Part shown: positions 11,801-23,330 of the stretch, in pieces
Position numbering within the stretch: the stretch's first letter is position 1
How the letters are laid out: every line of letters begins with the position of its first letter
Source of the DNA: Colius striatus
Lineage: Eukaryota; Chordata; Aves; Coliiformes; Coliidae
DNA: 64,000 nt
Assembly (NCBI RefSeq): GCF_028858725.1
Contig: NC_084763.1
Location: 22,253,501 to 22,317,500, forward strand
Reading direction: 5' to 3'
Made by a program: the position numbers and the translations under genes
Notes under the pieces: model-generated
Told to the model about the DNA's origin: nothing
What the model saw: the letters and a program-made list of their open reading frames with translations, nothing else
Databases searched by the model: none

Positions 11801-14800
11801 GGTTCTGGGGCAACTCTTGGAGGCACTGCCAGGGCTACAAGCCATACGTCAGGTACATTTGTATTGCAAATGCTAGCAAGGCATAGGTTAATGCAATGCA
11901 AAAAGGGCGTGGAAAACAGCAAGTCTAATTATTACAGTTGTGCAACTGAAGAGGAGAGTGCGACTGCTAAGGTCTCAGATGCCAAACAAATGAACAGAAT
12001 GTCTGCAGTCCATCCAGGGACTGAGAATGGTCTATGAAAGACACCTGTGCTATTGTAGACCAGGACAAGCCCAGCTTCAGCATTAAAAGAAACATGGCCT
12101 GACCTGAGTATCCATCATTGCTACGGCCTGGAGTTTGTGTGCCTCTTTAGGGGTTGAGTTAAATATGTAACCATTTAGAGAGGGCATGATAAAAGATAAT
12201 ATCCAACAATATGCTTCAAGGTATAAGGAACCAAATAAATGTATACAAAGGAGACTTGCAGCTTAAGGATTATGGGATTTAGGCTGCTGGACAACTGGCT
12301 GCTTGACAGCAAACTGATTGACAGTAAACGATTGCTATTCGTTATCTTGTCTTAATAAAGTAAGGCTACTGATAAATCTGGTGTCAAGTTGAGCTCTGTG
12401 GCTGAGTCAGGCTATGAGTGAATTTGGTTCCTGGAAAAAAAATAGAATTTGCAATCAATTTAGGACCAGCCAGTTGTGGCTTAACAGCTGCATGCTGGAG
12501 AGCCAGGAGCAGGAGTGGGATATACCTTGGGGGAGCAGCCAGTGAAGCAATGGGGGGCTGTGGGAAGAATTCACTTGAAAGTGCTTTATTCTCATGGCAT
12601 GAAACACAAGAAGTCTGAAGCAAATGGACAGAACAGTTTTTGAACAAATATCTTCTTATCCACGTTTTCAGCTTTTGGGGCCTTGGCTTACACTGCTAAC
12701 ACACAGAGTTGGAACTAAAGCAATCCCAACATCCAAGCCTCACTAGAGTCCATGCTCAACCTTCTTTCCAAAAATGAGCTAAACACGGACTGAACGTGGA
12801 TCAGATTTTTGCATCTCAGGGTCTTCCCTGCAGTTAATAACTCTAGGAATATTCTTCCCTCATCGTTTGTGTAATGAGATGCGGCAGTTATTTAGTAGCC
12901 TACTGTGAAATGAAGAACGAGACCACCTGTCAATGGCTGGTGGAGCTGGGTGCGGCAAAATCATCCTGCCAAGTCACCAGGAGGCTGCCACATGTTCAGA
13001 AGAGGTTAGTGCAATCATGGGACCCCTACAAAATCTGCCCAGAATGTCTGCAGTCAGGTAATTACTTTCTATAAGATTTTTCATCTCTTTTGACAGATTG
13101 TTCATTGCAGTGTTGGGTCTGTGAAGAGAAGACAGTTGGCCTACTTGTCTATTCCATTACTTTAAAATTAATGAAATTGTATAAACACATAATAATCAAG
13201 GGAGTTGCACAATCAAACATTGCCTTAGACCCATGAGCAGATCTTTATATTCTGAGATAGTTGCCAAAATTGTGGCTCTTCATCATACTCTCCTACACAG
13301 AGAAACAACCTGAGATAAACATATTATATTTTTATTAATGTGTATGAATACGTAAAAAGAAAAAGGGTTTGGTTTGACATAAATGTCAGTACTGTTGAGG
13401 AGTATACACACACTGAAATGCAGGAGGATGCTGGTAAAGAAAGCTGATCCTTGGTTTTGCTTCAGTCTCTCAACATGGCTTAAGCTGAAAAAAGAATTAA
13501 TAACCTCATCACATCACAGAGGTTAGAAGTCACAAACCCACACTGCTCTTATTGCAACAATGGTAGAGATGAAAATAAAGGCAAAGAGACTAAGAGAATA
13601 TGTTGATAGTGTTGATCATAGCTATTTATTCATTAAACTAGTAGAAGTTTAAATGCATAATTTCATTGTTCAGCCCCTCTGGCCAAATTTCATCTGCTTG
13701 AGACCAACTTGGTTGAACTGAAGTGCCAACTCCTTTTGGTATGTAAAACACATCCCATCTGTGCTGATTCACAGAGGTGTTTTACAGCTCACAGCTACAA
13801 CACTGTTAACTCTTCAGCTCAAACTGCAGTAGCACATAGATCCTCGAAGTTTGTTTCCCCCAAGGCCTGTGGTTCATGTCTCAAAGTATCAGCCAAGGCA
13901 GCAGCCTGCACATGAGCTTCCATTGCAAGAAAGAAATTGCATATGAGATCCTGATATGATTGAAAAGATAGTATGGTAAATATGATTAGAAAATACATAT
14001 CCTAGGCAGCCCACATCAGCAGCTTTTGATGTACAAGTTATCCAAGTAGTGAACTGAGGCATTAACTTTGAATGGTACCTTCACCAAGTAAAGCTTTACC
14101 CTTATCAAAGGAATTGCAATTGTGTGATCAATTTGGGGGCATAATTGTTACAAGGTACATAAATAAGGCAGTTTAGTCCAGCAATTGCTACATAAGGACA
14201 GATACACTGATATTCATCTTTATTCTCTACTGCTTCCCAGTTTACCTCTAGTTTTTTTACTGTTTAAGCTCTATCAGCTTAAAACCAATATAATCAACAT
14301 ACTAACCATCATCCTGACAAAATAAGGCTGATCTACACCCATGCATTCCTAATTTATTCCCAAAGAGTGTTCATTTCCACCAAAGCCAACGTCATAATCC
14401 TGTATAATCCTCACAAGTTTCTATGCACCCATGAGTGATGGAGCCTTACATCTCTCACACACTTTAGGACATCCTGCCCACCACACAACAATTTTCAACT
14501 GCACCCTATTCCTTTAAGCAGCAGGAAGCAGGAAAATACATGTCTGGCATTCCTCCCAGGTCTTAAACAAACACATACCTAGCTACATGGTTTTGTGAAC
14601 CTGTTCAAATTATGAGTAACATTTGTATAACTTCATGCATGACAAAGCATTGCGTATTTCAGTTTTGTCACAATACCTTCAAGACATGAACTGCACATGC
14701 TGCAACAGTGTGGCTGTGACAGAGTAAAGCACGTCACGAGTGTAGTCGGCTCTGATACCCATGGAGGGACTGCAGCTGAAGCTTCCTTTCAGGTTTGATT

Positions 14801-16046
14801 TCCAATGCAACTGCGAGAAGTGTGCAGTCTGTCTTTAAGGATATTTTACAAAGCAGCAATCTTTCAGTAAAATTTCCTTTGAGTCTGCTTCACAGAGCCA
14901 GTTGGTCCTTGCTGCTCAACAGGAAGCTGTTTGGAGGATGTTCTTTGTTGAAATGCAAGCCAAGGTTCTCAAGCCAAGCTTGTCTGTGTTAAATCATTGG
15001 CTCAAAACAGTGTACAATATAGTTGCAGGAGGCTCTTTATTTCAGAACCTCTTCTCGTGTACGTGCACATTTTCCTGTCTTTGGAGCTGATTGCATTAGG
15101 TGATGTATGTGGTTGGTCACATCACAATGAATTACCAACATGAACATTTCATCATGACGATAAGGTTCATGGATCACTGGAGACATAAAAGACTTTCTTT
15201 GTTTAAGCAGCTGGAAAGAATTTGCTCTTTGGCATTTTGATTTTTTGTTGAATAAATTATGTGAAACTTGAGACTTGTCCCCCACCTCATGAGTGACATT
15301 TTAAAAAACTGGGATAAATAGGAGTGGATTAATGATTGTGTAAGCACTGCACTTCACAAAGGGCAGGATCCCAAATGCCCTTACTTTTGTTAGGTAGCAG
15401 ATCACAGCCTGAAGAAGTTCTAAATGAAATTACTTCCCCTGAAGTCCAGGAACATGGGAAGGACACACCGTGGACCAGGAGCTAGCTACTTCTGGCGGTG
15501 AATTTTGTAGCTGCACCCAAACACTAATCTCTTGAAGGTTACATTTTCCATCTGTACAGTTGGCTTTTATGAACAGTAAAAAGAGTGTGACCAGAGAAGG
15601 CTTTATGATTGCAGAGCCCTCAAATGGCACCATGGAAGACAGAATCAAGTTGGTCTGAAAATACTGTTTAAAGATGACTTTGTTTAAAAAAAATTGCTCA
15701 TTGTGATCCCAAGCATTTAGATAATCAAAAAGTGATGTAAAGACATGTTAGTTCTGTGGAAGATTCAATGATGCTAAATGTGTGTGTTTTTCTGACGACA
15801 CAGAATACAGAAAATATTTTTGAAATGATGAGCAAATAAGAATGCATAAAGTAATTGCAAAGTCATATTCAGTAGACTAAAGACATGGACCGCTATGTAG
15901 GTGTAGCATAGGAAGGTCCTGTTCTCCCATCTTTTAGCACTTTCAGCTTGACACTTTCCTTTTGTGAATCAATAACTTATTTTCTAAGCAATAGCTCTTG
16001 GTAAGCTTGCTGTGGTAAGGGGAAACAAACCAGATGACTACTCTAC
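5853..16046. other. Gene-free sequence, 10 kb
   Basis: No gene could be supported. The longest open frame (117 codons, minus strand, 8341-7988) shows no recognisable domain or codon pattern. The block holds a 22-base perfect palindrome at 8644-8665 and an LTR-like segment at about 12050-12400 (see findings). Confidence 0.5.
8644..8665. repeat. Perfect 22-base palindrome
   Basis: The sequence TTAGGGAGATT followed by AATCTCCCTAA equals its own reverse complement. A second GGGAGATTAATT copy lies immediately to the left (about 8635-8646), so the site reads as a short duplication plus an inverted copy. Confidence 0.85.
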
Positions 16047-16578
16047 TGCAGAATCCCAGAATGGTTGAGATTGGAAGGCACCATCTGGTACAACTCCCCT
16101 GCTCAATCAGGGCCATCTACAACCAGTTACCCGGGACCATGCTCAGACTGCTTTTTACTATTTCCAAGGAGGCACACTTCACAACCTCCCTGGGCACTCT
16201 GTACCAGTGCTCAGTCACCATCACAGTGATGGCTGGGCTGGATGATCTTTAAAGGTCGCTTCCAACACTAAACATTCTGTGATTCAATGAAAAGTGTTTC
16301 CCGGTGTTCAGATGGAGCCCCCTGTGTTTTGGTTTAAGCCCATTGTCCTATCACTGGAAATGACTGGAAAGAGCTGCTTCTTCTGTATACCCTCCATTCA
16401 GATATTTGTACACATTGATGAGAAATCTCCCTGAGCCTTCTCCAGGCTGAACAGTCCTAGCTCTCTCACTCTTTCCTTTATATAAGAGATGCTCTAGCCC
16501 AGGATATTATTGGACTCTTGCTGCAAAGGCACAATGCTGGCTCAGGTCCAACACATTGTCCAGGACCCCCTAAGACTA
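16047..16578 (-). mobile_element. CR1 LINE copy, reverse orientation, interrupted
   Basis: Plus-strand order AGAATGGTTGAGATTGGAAG, a CAACTCCCCTGCTCAATCAG-like block, CTTCACAACCTCCCTGGGCA, then CCTATCACTGG, CTCCAGGCTGAACAGTCC and CACAATGCTGGCTCAGGTCC is the reverse complement of a CR1 3' region. The element is split by a short CR1 piece in the opposite orientation at about 16228-16289. Confidence 0.88.
16228..16289 (+). mobile_element. Short CR1 3' end nested inside another CR1
   Basis: GGCTGGGCTGGATGATCTTT followed by AAAGGTCGCTTCCAACACTA and ATTCTGTGATTCAATG is a sense-strand CR1 terminus. It sits between CACAGT and AAAAGTGTTTCC, which are contiguous in intact CR1, so it inserted after the outer element. 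Confidence 0.82.
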
Positions 16579-19500
16579 ATCCCATTTCCATTGCAGTCAT
16601 ACAGCTTACAAGTAATATTTATTAGTCCAGAAAAATTGTAACTAAATAATAGCACGCTAATTTTTAAGAGATTTAGCTACTTGAAACCCAGCCAGCTAAA
16701 GAACTAGATGTGTTAATGCAATCATTGCTATTGAGTTTTATGAATGGTGATGTCAGATTTGTGCAGTTCAGGTGGTTCTTGTCTTCATAATAACCAATGT
16801 CAGTAGTTCAAATAACATTACCTATTTAGGGCCGTTTCTTTTACAGCAGAGCATGGTAGAGAAAGCTATGTCATCTACATTTCAAACGGTTTACCTCCTT
16901 GATTAATTCGCCCTAAAATCAAAAAAATAATTCTGTTGCATGATCCTTAGTATTTGCTTTGCATATGTTAATGCGGTGGCATTTCGCTCTGCACCGCCAT
17001 TTCTAAGCATCGCTGCACACGCTGCTGCTGCCGACAGGAGCGGGCATAGTGGCATTAATTCCTTTTACCACTGGGTGGCAATCTCTTAAAAATTATGAAA
17101 GCCAAAAGTGTCTTGCTCGATTTTTTAAATTCCGGAATAGACCAAGGAAAACTCAGAAATAAGACTTTACTACTTCTGAATAGCGGTAGTAGAGAAAACA
17201 ATATCCAGAAGTCTGCTTTCTAAGACATCCCAGCAGATCTGGCCACAATGAAAACAACCTTATCATTTTATAATGTCACTTGTGCCAAAGTATCCAAATG
17301 CTCCAGAGTTTATTACGGCTTCTTGGAAGAAGCAAAGGGCTTTCTACAGAGCCAGGGATAGAAATGGTTTAGGTGTAAATTCTCTCTGACCAATGTGTAT
17401 TTTGAAATCAATTGTAGTTTGTTTTTAATCACTGGCTGGGATTTTGTTGATCTGGACACATTTATGCATACACAAAACTTTTCTGCCTGAATCCTGAAAT
17501 GACTTTGCCATGTCAGCAGGTCCCAAATGTATAGGTATTTAGTATAAGAAGTAATAAAGATTTAGATAGACATAAATAAAATCAAGCTTTCTAGGAGTGC
17601 TCTGCCCCATTAGCTAATCTATCTTTTAATTTCTCTCTCTTTCTATAGAGTTTTACAAAATTTATAATACTGAGAGTGACTTTTCTCTCACAAAACAGTG
17701 TTGCTTCTGAAAGTCAAAGCCCTTCTGATTTTTACCGTACTTTCAGTACATGTAATGCTGCTGTGCTTATTACTTACCATCCTTCTCTACACTCAACAGT
17801 CAGAGTGGAGTAACTTCTTACAATACCTTGCTTCTCATCCTGTGATTCTTGTCCAGATTAGGAAGCAAGAGGAAGGCTTTACCTACAGCAAAGGCATACC
17901 AAGTGCAGTTCTGTAGACACACTCATTCTTTTATTGTGCTTTTAGATATGAGAGGTTTACAAGAGGGATACCTCATAGGAGCATGTGTTATTGTACTGCA
18001 TGTATTTCAAAAGGTACTTGTAGTTTAAGGATCATTCTGATTAACGTTGAAATGTGACTGAAAAAGTATTTTTTATATATTTATTCTTCTGCCGAAGTTT
18101 TTAATGACTGTTTAAAAACTCCAGTGATAACAAGCTCCATGTTTGTCCTGCATGGCACTGCAGTCCTACAGAAAAAAAAAGTTAGTTTTAATATAAGGTG
18201 GCCCCTACCTTTTCCCAATCCAATCAGGGGCCACAAGGCATGCCCATTTCCTTTTGACAACAATGAAATATAGAGTTACGGTTTTCAGTGAATAAAATAA
18301 ACAACTTGAGCCCAGACTCTGCCAACTGCAAACAAAAGCACATGAGCAAAGGTTGGCACCACACCTGGCTACCCTTAGCTCTTTTATTTTCATGTAGTCA
18401 GCTTAGTTACAGCTGAACAGCTTGTGATATGCTTTCTTGCAGTCACAGGATATGCAGGAGAGGCCAATAGGATCAAACGGACAAGGCTCTTCAGATCAAA
18501 ACAATCTTTCACCTGTTGCTTATCCTAGTGAGATAAGACTTATCTCACTAGAATTTTTGGAGTTCATGAGACGGTGTTCAAAGTTTGAAACAATAAAAAT
18601 GCAATATTATAGAAGGGAAGAAAAAGGCCTCAGCTTAGCTTCAAGACTGGAAGGGTGTGATGATTCTACTGTAGAACAGTTTCCAACATGTTTGTCCATA
18701 TGTAACGTTATTATGTGTGACACTAGCCACTCTTGCCATGCATCTCACAGACTTAGGTCTTCCTTGCTGGCTTTTGCATTTCATGAGGAAATTTAACCCT
18801 CTGGATGCCACAGAAATGCGCAATCACCCTTCTGAGCAATCACTTGTCTTGTGGCCAAGGCATTCTTGCCTTCACTGAACGAAATGGAAAGGAATTATGA
18901 CCACAGTAAATCATCCAGCTTACTAATTGCTGTTTAATCACTGTTCAGCCTTTCCAATGCATTAACTAGCAATGACAATGTTACATGAGCACTTGGAAGC
19001 ACCCGTCAACTCTTTAGGATACAGGCAGAAGCATTCTATGTCTGAGTGTGCATGTGTGTGACTGTTCATGTGCATGTTTGGAAGTACTGGACATGAAAAG
19101 TCTTCCCTTCCCCACTCTGCACAACACATAGCCATGAAGCATATGGATATCTCCACTAAAGGAGTAGGTGCTGAGTCTAGGTGGTTCTTTCCTACAGACT
19201 TAACGTCCCCAGAGGATGTACATGCATTCCAATACGAGATGTGCAAGGACTCTCTGACAATGGGCCTCCATTTTTCAAGTGAAAAACCTGTTTTTTTGCT
19301 TTGTCCCCATCTCAACACCAGTGTTAAAATATTTTGCTTCATTAGAAATGCAGTCTGAAAGTGCAGAATGAAAAAATATAATGGAAATGAAGGCAGAGAA
19401 GAATAATTTTTTCTTCTGTAAATGGAGAGAAGAAAGAAAATGAGGAATTAATTCAGACCTAAAGAAATGAAATATTTTTAGGAATAGCTGTCAACAGAAA

Positions 19501-20739
19501 TAATTTCCCTTCCACTCCTGAAGAATGCACAACTTGCCATGAAAAATCCTTCCCACCACTGTATTGCTCCACATGCCTGCCTTGATCAGGGCTGCTATGT
19601 GCTTGTCCATCCATATGCACAACCCAACCAGGAGCCGTTATAACTTCAGGATGGGTTAAAGACACTTACAATGGTCATGTCTTGGGAATGAAAGACATTT
19701 GCAAAGGCTGTGCCTTGGGAATGCATTGGATATGGGGGTTGGGGCCAGGCTGATTTGAGCCCTTGCTGTGTATCAAGCCCCTCTGCTCCCCTTGCATCAT
19801 TGGCAATGCACAGGGGTGCAATGGCTTCCAACGAGCAAAGTGCCATTGTGGTTATAGTGAGCTGAGACATAGGCACTGGGCTGCATTTCAAATGCTTTCA
19901 GAGCAGCACAAATCCTGAGAAATTTCTCAGCTTTGTCCACATCAGGAGGGCAGACCTTCATTTCCCATGCGTCTTACTCTGTATTTCTGTATCTGGCATT
20001 GGCAGGTTAATGTCTAATTCACTTTACGTGACTCTTACTGTCCTCTGCAGGCTCAAAGAGAAAGAAGAAACGCTGATTCAGAAATCCCATCAGTACTGCC
20101 TCAACAGCAATGGTCAAGATGCCTTCCTTTTGAACTGTGTGCAAATGCTGGTATTCATCGTCTCTTTTCTTCTGAACCTTTCATCGCCACTCTGCAGCAC
20201 AAGGTTTAAGCCACCAGCACATGGACACTGCAAAGATCTTAAGGACACTCACTCTGTGAGCACTTGACATCAGCAGATGTCTCAGTGAGATGTGGATGAC
20301 GTTTTGGTTAAGATAACACTAAAGACTGTGGATTCAAACCAATTTTCTGCCACAAGCTTCCTGTCTGATTTTGGTCAAATTACTTAATCTGCAAAGTAAG
20401 GCATAAAATAATTTATTTTAGGACCCCTTTCTCTCTGAGATGTAGCTGTGTAGTATTGATTACAAAGAAATGCAGATTTTATTGGAATTCTCTTGACATG
20501 CTTGTAACATGTAATGAAATAAGAACGTAGTAGTTGTGGGAAATTTTCTTGGCTACCCATAGATTATCTGGCTTGAAGGATTACTTTGGTTATTAAACTT
20601 GACTTCATATATACCATGAATTAGAAGGTTTTCATGAACAATTTCTTGCTTGAACTAGAGTCTCTTTTCTATAAATTATTCTACTACTAACTTAACATTG
20701 CAACGATTTTATTTAAAAATTACATATTATTTATAATCT
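16579..20739. other. Gene-free sequence
   Basis: No supported gene. It contains a possible conserved non-coding block at about 16960-17110 and a 27-base hairpin-type palindrome at 18525-18551. Open frames of up to 126 codons near 18437-19342 occur on both strands but overlap each other and have no recognisable content. Confidence 0.5.
18525..18551. repeat. Perfect 13-base inverted repeat with a one-base centre
   Basis: The left arm CTAGTGAGATAAG (18525-18537) and right arm CTTATCTCACTAG (18539-18551) are exact reverse complements around a single A. Expected to form a cruciform or, if transcribed, a tight hairpin. Confidence 0.85.
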
Positions 20740-20989
20740 GGGTTTGCTGCCATCCTGTTCCAGATCTTGTTATATCTTCATCTGCTAGATCAAGGAGTCT
20801 GAGATCAAAGTTTTGTCATGCTGTGGCTCCTTTGTTAAGCTAAATAGATTGAACTCCCCTCATCTTACATTATGAGGTATATTTTCCAGTGCTTTAATCA
20901 TTCTTATATGATCTTGTAGGATCAGTCTTCTCTCTAATCATTCCCAGATAAATGAACTAGATGTTCTTTTAGAAGTGGCTATGTCAGTG
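20740..20989 (-). mobile_element. Possible highly degraded CR1-like LINE remnant
   Basis: Blocks such as TGAACTCCCCTCATCTTACA and TTTAATCATTCTTATATGAT resemble the reverse complement of older CR1 3' regions in word order. The match is weak and by eye. Confidence 0.3.
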
Positions 20990-22809
20990 GAATGATGGAG
21001 GCAATATTATGCCTTCCCCACTCATTCACACTAGTTCCCTGCTCACATATCAAGGTTTATAGTAGATACTATGGGCACTGGAGACTTGTGAAGAAGGCTT
21101 GCCCTTAATGCTCTGGTTGCCCTGTGATCTCTGTAAGAACTAATTTTTGCTTGTACACATTGTTTGATGCTACCAGAAGACCCAGACTGGTCTTTATCCG
21201 TGACTTGTCTTCATGTTTCACCCACTAACTCCAGTCTTTGTTGAGTAATCATTAAGACTGGGAATTATTTTTTCTTCGTGTCACTGATAAAAAATGCTAA
21301 ATAACATGAAAATAAGAGCCAATTCACGTGAGAATTTACTGGCAACACAACCATGCTAATTTCCCACTGACATTGAGATTTTGGACCTGTCAAGTTGTAA
21401 TTATTAAAAATATGTAGAATATTATTTTGTATTCTTTTGACTCAATAAAAAGATAGTATATTTCCATGATTATTTCTGTGCATAAGGGTTTCTGTACCTT
21501 CTAGGCCATACTTTGTAGTCAAGGTAGTTAAGCTTTTTTTTTTTTTTTCTTTTTCTTCTGCAATTTCTCCAGCTAGTGTTTAAAACTGAAATCTAAATGC
21601 CTTTAGAGGGGGGAGCTTACTCCCAGTCTGCCATCTCCATTCTCCTGTAGAGAGGCAGGGAAGAGTGAGGCAGGGGTATGGCTCACTGAGTACCAGCACA
21701 GTGCTCAAATCCTTCTGTCTCGAAGAAAAGCTAAGCCAACAGCACATCAGCAGTAGCAAGAGCAGTTAGACAGGACACAGGTTTACTCAGACAATTTTTA
21801 ACTTGCTGTCCTTTTCCCACAAAACAAGTGAGAAGCCTGTGAAACCTGTGTACAAGTAAGCAGTATGAGTCTCTCTGTATGTTGTAGTCAGGAGACCCAG
21901 ATACATCAGGTGAAGAGATGAATCTCCTGTAGGGCAGAATGGATGGCCAGCAAATGCCAGTTCTTGCTCCGTGCTCTGTGACTTCTCAGCCAAAGACTTC
22001 AGCTCCTATTTAATCAGTGAATTTTTATTGCTATCTCTAATCTGCATTGGCAGATTTACTTCTCCAAGGCTCTGCTTGCTGCTAACAGATGCAAAAGTGA
22101 GTATTTGCCGTCTCCTTGGATTTGTGCAGCTCCAGGGTGGGTACCGTGTTGTCCACTGTGTAAAGGAAACATCCACAACTTTTGCAAAGGACTGAGCTGA
22201 GTATGTTGATTCATGGCTGTTTTAGGGCTCTCTAGCTGCAGACCAAACTATCCAAACGGCATTTTTGCTTGGTTGGGAAATTATTAGCTTCAGCTCAGGC
22301 TGGAAAAGTTAAATGTTTGTGGGCACACAGCAAGAAGTATTGGGAAAGTAAAGCACACATGCTAGCATGAAATTTTGAGTCCTCCCATGTTGATTTGCTC
22401 TGGACTCTGGGAACACCTGTGCTCACCAGTTCTTACGGAGTTTTTATCTACTGCTTGTTCATCAGAGCTGATTATTTCTTTTAACTTGGACTTTGTGAAG
22501 TAATTCATGGCTTCAGCTTCCCCAAGGTTAGACAGCTGCACCCAACTGAGTCATTCTGGAAAGGGCTAAGTTTTGGCATCTACAACTCCTTACAAATTTT
22601 CCTGCTGAGAAGATCCCACATCATCCCTAGTAAGAGGCTTTTTTTGGTATTACTCTACCTTCTTGTAGCACATGCCAAGTATTGTGAAGGTGGTTACAGT
22701 CTTTGCTGATGTCAAAATTATTCTAGGTTTATACAGGGATTGCAATCATGCAGTATGTTTCCTAGGACCAATCTAGTGTTTTCAGCAATATCAGCTTAGT
22801 ATAAATTTC
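20990..22809. other. Gene-free sequence
   Basis: No supported gene. It has a T-rich run at about 21534-21557. Short open frames only. Confidence 0.55.
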
Positions 22810-23330
22810 TTTCCTTGGTGGGCTGCTCCTCCCGTGTCCAGAAAACAGCCAGACATTATTTCTCCCTTTACAACCACGGCTTGAAAGGCTGGAAGGAATC
22901 CAAAGAGATCCATCTCCAGCTGCCTGCCCCAAGGCAGTGTCAGCTATATTTCAGGGAGGCCCTTATCTTAAAGCCATGTATAGTGAAAATGAGCCTTCCA
23001 AGCTTTGCTTTTTCAAATGTCAAATCTAAGCTCCCTTTCTGTAGTTGAGACCTATTACTCCTTGTGTTACCTAGCAAGGACACAGGAAGCAGCAGCTTTC
23101 TTGCAGCAATTTTATAGGTGTTTCGAGACTATGATATTTCTTGCTCTTTCTTTTCCTTTCTAGATTAAAATCCTCTAATTTCTTCAGTCTGTCCTCATAT
23201 ATCATGCTTTCTTGGCTTCTGCTCATGCATATTAAGTACCTCATGTAGACTCTCTTTACTTGCCCTCCCTCTTCCTTACTGCCTGAAGGATTTAAACCTG
23301 GATGCATGCTTCAATTGCAATATCATCAAT
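22810..23330 (-). mobile_element. Possible degraded CR1-like LINE remnant
   Basis: The sequence from about 23040 reads GAGACCTATTACTCCTTGTG, AGGACACAGGAAGCAGCAGC, ATAGGTGTTTCGAGACTATG, CAGTCTGTCCTCATATATCA, which follows the order of blocks in old amniote CR1-type LINEs in reverse orientation. No clean 3' terminus is visible. Confidence 0.4.

Noticed and set aside
16034-16252. 72-codon plus-strand open frame
   Set aside because: It is inside reverse-oriented CR1 3' untranslated sequence.
18962-19358. Open frames of 126 and 96 codons on opposite strands
   Set aside because: They overlap head to head, and neither resembles a known protein.
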